From: Heterobilharzia americana
Taxonomy: Eukaryota > Platyhelminthes > Trematoda > Strigeidida > Schistosomatidae
Assembly: GCA_944470555.2 (NCBI GenBank)
Contig: OX104127.1
Location: 29,961,661-30,025,660 of the forward strand
Reading direction: 5' to 3'
DNA length: 64,000 bases
The notes beneath the pieces are model-generated. The model worked only from the letters and a program-made list of their open reading frames with translations, ran no database searches and was not told the origin of the DNA. The position numbers were made by a program, and so were the translations under genes. This document shows, in pieces, positions 61,451-64,000 of the stretch (its first letter is position 1; each line of letters starts with the position of its first letter).

Positions 61451-62394
61451 TCGTCAGTCAGTCAGTAGCTAGTCTATCATATTCATTGATTTCGCAACGT
61501 AAGTTGTTTAGTTTCGTTTTGTTACTTTGACTCGAATTCTCTTTTAGCCTGAGATTCTGAAGCGTAAAGACAAGTGTGACCTCTCTCAGAGTCATTATGC
61601 CAGTGTTCTAACTATATACAACATTCTAATAATTTTTAACGACACTTACTTGTTTTCCACTAAGTGAAACCGATAAATGTTTATCAATGGATCAGGAATG
61701 ATGTATTTACTTCCCAATTATTGACGTTCTATTACACTTTTATTTCCTCTTCTGATTATTGAGGAAATAAACTGCTTAGTTAAACTATTATGTTCATAAG
61801 ATGATAAGTGGAATTTAAAAATCTCTACATCAACCGAATGAAATTTTGAGTTATCGGTTTAGTGCTATCAAAGTTATGCTATTGAACGTATGTTTTTTAA
61901 GGTTTACACTTTAGTAGTAACTCATGTTTTTGTTAAGCTTCAATCATCACTATCGGTTAGTTTACACAATAATTTTAAAAAATTTCCAATCTCTTTTAAA
62001 AAGTTAGGTGATGATAAACTCTAAAATATTTGATGAAAACTTACATTTGATAAAAAAGTGCGCTATAAAGTTATTTATTCATTGATTAGGCATACGTTTT
62101 TTCTACGTTACTCAAATATCTCTTCGATTTGGCTTTAGTTATAACTATGCAGTTGTTTGAAAGTACTGATTATTAGTTTTTCAAAATGGATACGTACTAT
62201 TGAATAGGTTGTAATAAACTGGAATCAACACGTACATGTGTACATGTGTGTAATGTTGGCAACCAGAATGGTTTTCAGTACGTGTTCATCAATATAAGTT
62301 GAAGCGTTCTAACACCTAAATGCATGATGTCTATTTCAAAAAACGGTAAATTCAGTTTTGAGGTTTGTGGGGATTTATCTGTTGATTTCAGATT
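61451..62394. other. AT-rich DNA, nothing recognised
   Basis: No supported feature. Confidence 0.4.
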
Positions 62395-62810
62395 GGTAAT
62401 CATCATAGAATGACATCAGTTAGAGAGCCATTAGAAACCTGGGGGTACTGGAGAGCTGTTTCATCCTTGTACGGGACTCCTCAGCAGTGTGCACCCATGA
62501 CTTCGCCAGGGATCAAACCCAGGACCTTCAGGTTCCTTCGCCACCACTTTGCCAGTTACTCAAGGGTGTCTTTGGATGGAGGTCGCATCATGAAATGACA
62601 GTGGGAAATATGGACCATAGGATTCTGACCCAGTGGCTCAGTGGTAAAGTCATGGCTACGGAACTTGGTGGTCCCGGGTTCGAGCCCTGGAGGGTAGGGT
62701 CGTGGATGCTCATTGCTGAGGAGTCCCTTACGAGACTGAAGCAGCATCCTAGTGCTCACAGTCTTGCAATATTTCTGCAACTGATGTCAGTCCATGATGA
62801 ATAACAACCT
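62395..62810. repeat. SINE family C inverted pair, best tRNA-like copy
   Basis: A minus copy (about 62395-62575; gggactcctcagcagtg near 62464) and a plus copy (about 62590-62810) meet head-to-head. The plus copy has a clear A box (agtggctcagtggtaaagtc near 62632) and B box (gggttcgagccc near 62676), followed by tgctgaggagtccc and the end near ctgatgtcagtccatgatgaa. Of all copies in the window this one has the best-preserved RNA polymerase III promoter. Confidence 0.65.
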
Positions 62811-63555
62811 GGAAAATACTAAATGTTCCAGTGTATCATCACAATTACATGTTGTACTTTGAAGCATACAGGATGCAGAGTGATACTTCAAATGTAAAAA
62901 AACGTAAAACTTAAATGACTAATTTCTTTTGCTCTTTTTAACTAAAGGTTTAAAATGCTTCAAATTTGGCTTTCACACATAAAGCCTTCAGCTACTTAGA
63001 GTTTTCGGTGAAGAAACTTAGAATACCTTGGTGTCGGTGTTGACACTAGGCTAATGAGCAAAGTATCATGTTGCAAAATATTTTTGTTATTAGCAGAAAA
63101 TCAATAGATTAGCTGTATTAGAGCATAGTTGTGTTATTTAAAGGTATTCATGAGAAAGGTGTATATATGTATGTGTTATTTGATTCACGACTAAAAGAAT
63201 TCGATGGTGATGTTTACAACGGTAGCTCACAATAATATTAGTTACTGTCTCATGGAAAAAAAGAAATGACCTAATGCTGAGGCTACGATCTGCTGACAGT
63301 TGTGTAATGAACTAAGTGTTTGAGAGGCGATTGGCAATAAACTTTGTTTTATGATCTGCATTTACTCTAGGTCGACGTTTCGATAATACTTTAGAAATCC
63401 TGATGGGTAACATTTCAACTTATGCTGCAAATTCTGCGATAAAAATGTCCCTTTTTGACACTGAAATGTCAATAGTGAAAAGTCAGGGAACTCTGAGTCA
63501 CTATGAAAGTAGTGAAGTTGAATGTGACTGAATGGTTGATGAAATTGGTAGCAGT
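62811..63555. other. AT-rich DNA, nothing recognised
   Basis: No supported feature. Confidence 0.4.
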
Positions 63556-63559
63556 GCCG

Positions 63560-64000
63560 TTGTTCCAGTTACTGTATATTCTTTTCAGCTTCTCTGACTA
63601 CTTGGGGAGTAGAATACGTTCGAGTTGTCTTGTTGTTGGAGAAATCTCACCTGGAATATGAAAGGCTGTTTCGGTATTTGCTGACTTACACCACAATCTG
63701 CGTTACAGTTTTCTCTATCCTGTTATACGACTGCAAACTTGGTCACTGAAAGCAGAAGACATGTTAAGATTAGAATCTTTAACGACAGGTGTCTTTGTAG
63801 TATTGTTAGCGTATGGCGGAATTACCGTGTGAGCATTGATTATGTTAAGCGGAGATAATCAGGATAAGAAAGTAAACCAACAGATGAGGTTATGAACTTT
63901 CACTAACTGAAGTTGACTGGACAAATGTTTCGTATTCAGAGAGCCCACCAAACTCAGTGTCCAATATTAGCCGAAGCAGGGATGGGTTGGAATAAGGTTC
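63560..64000 (+). pseudogene. RTE-like LINE fragment, runs off the window
   Basis: It follows the same path as 60780-61090: CLFRYLLTYTT near 63670, LLYDCKLGH-like residues near 63720, LKAEDMLRLESL near 63747 and VFVVLLAYG near 63792. The last bases (gggatgggttggaataaggt) match the SGWKK-type region. All frames broken; the 3' end lies beyond the window. Confidence 0.55.

Noticed and set aside
62632..62690. Candidate tRNA gene
   Set aside because: Promoter boxes fit, but no cloverleaf closes and related copies with the same tail occur elsewhere, so it is a SINE.
1..64000. CRISPR arrays, bacterial operons or prophage
   Set aside because: No spaced direct repeats, no ribosome-binding-site gene packing. 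The content is eukaryotic throughout.

Overview
The window looks like nuclear DNA of a digenean fluke, most likely Schistosoma or a close schistosomatid. This rests on several signs. The background is AT-rich with no operon-like packing. There are tRNA-derived short repeats carrying hammerhead-ribozyme motifs of the schistosome Sm-alpha type. There are RTE/SR2-like LINE remnants, several Penelope-like retroelements with GIY-YIG domains, and a CsRn1/Boudicca-type Ty3/gypsy element with a CHCC Gag knuckle. One exon encodes the start of an innexin. The species was not determined.

Only two pieces of sequence have convincing, largely intact coding potential. One is the pol gene of an LTR retrotransposon (element 26223-31458). 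The other is a 313-nt first coding exon of an innexin gap-junction protein (40681-40993). Almost everything else is intergenic or intronic DNA filled with transposon remains.

Layout. 1-6500: unassigned DNA, a 1.13-kb fold-back element with 207-bp inverted ends (2194-3325), a second imperfect inverted repeat (4607-5575) and a tRNA-like SINE. 6770-14090: SINEs, two Penelope fragments and a head-to-head pair of hammerhead SINEs. 15530-24660: three RTE-like LINE copies on the minus strand, two of which share a nearly identical 737-bp tract, with a plus-strand RTE fragment and another Penelope copy between them. 25200-31460: a hammerhead SINE, then the complete LTR retrotransposon, whose two 343-bp LTRs look identical. 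31460-40500: mostly featureless. 40575-40993: a hairpin and the innexin exon. 41150-64000: SINE inverted pairs, RTE fragments, two Penelope copies (one on each strand), a long AT microsatellite and a striking 471-bp palindrome (51312-51782).

The LTR element is the one coherent genetic system. The 5' LTR carries a TATA box. A tRNA-Trp-like primer-binding site follows it directly. Gag ends in a CHCC knuckle. A textbook minus-one frameshift signal (G GGA AAC, 5-nt spacer, GC-rich stem) lies in the Gag-Pol overlap. Pol carries protease, reverse transcriptase, RNase H and a DD35E integrase, all with catalytic residues present. A polypurine tract precedes the 3' LTR. Gag has one frame break near its N terminus, so this copy is probably non-autonomous despite its recent insertion.
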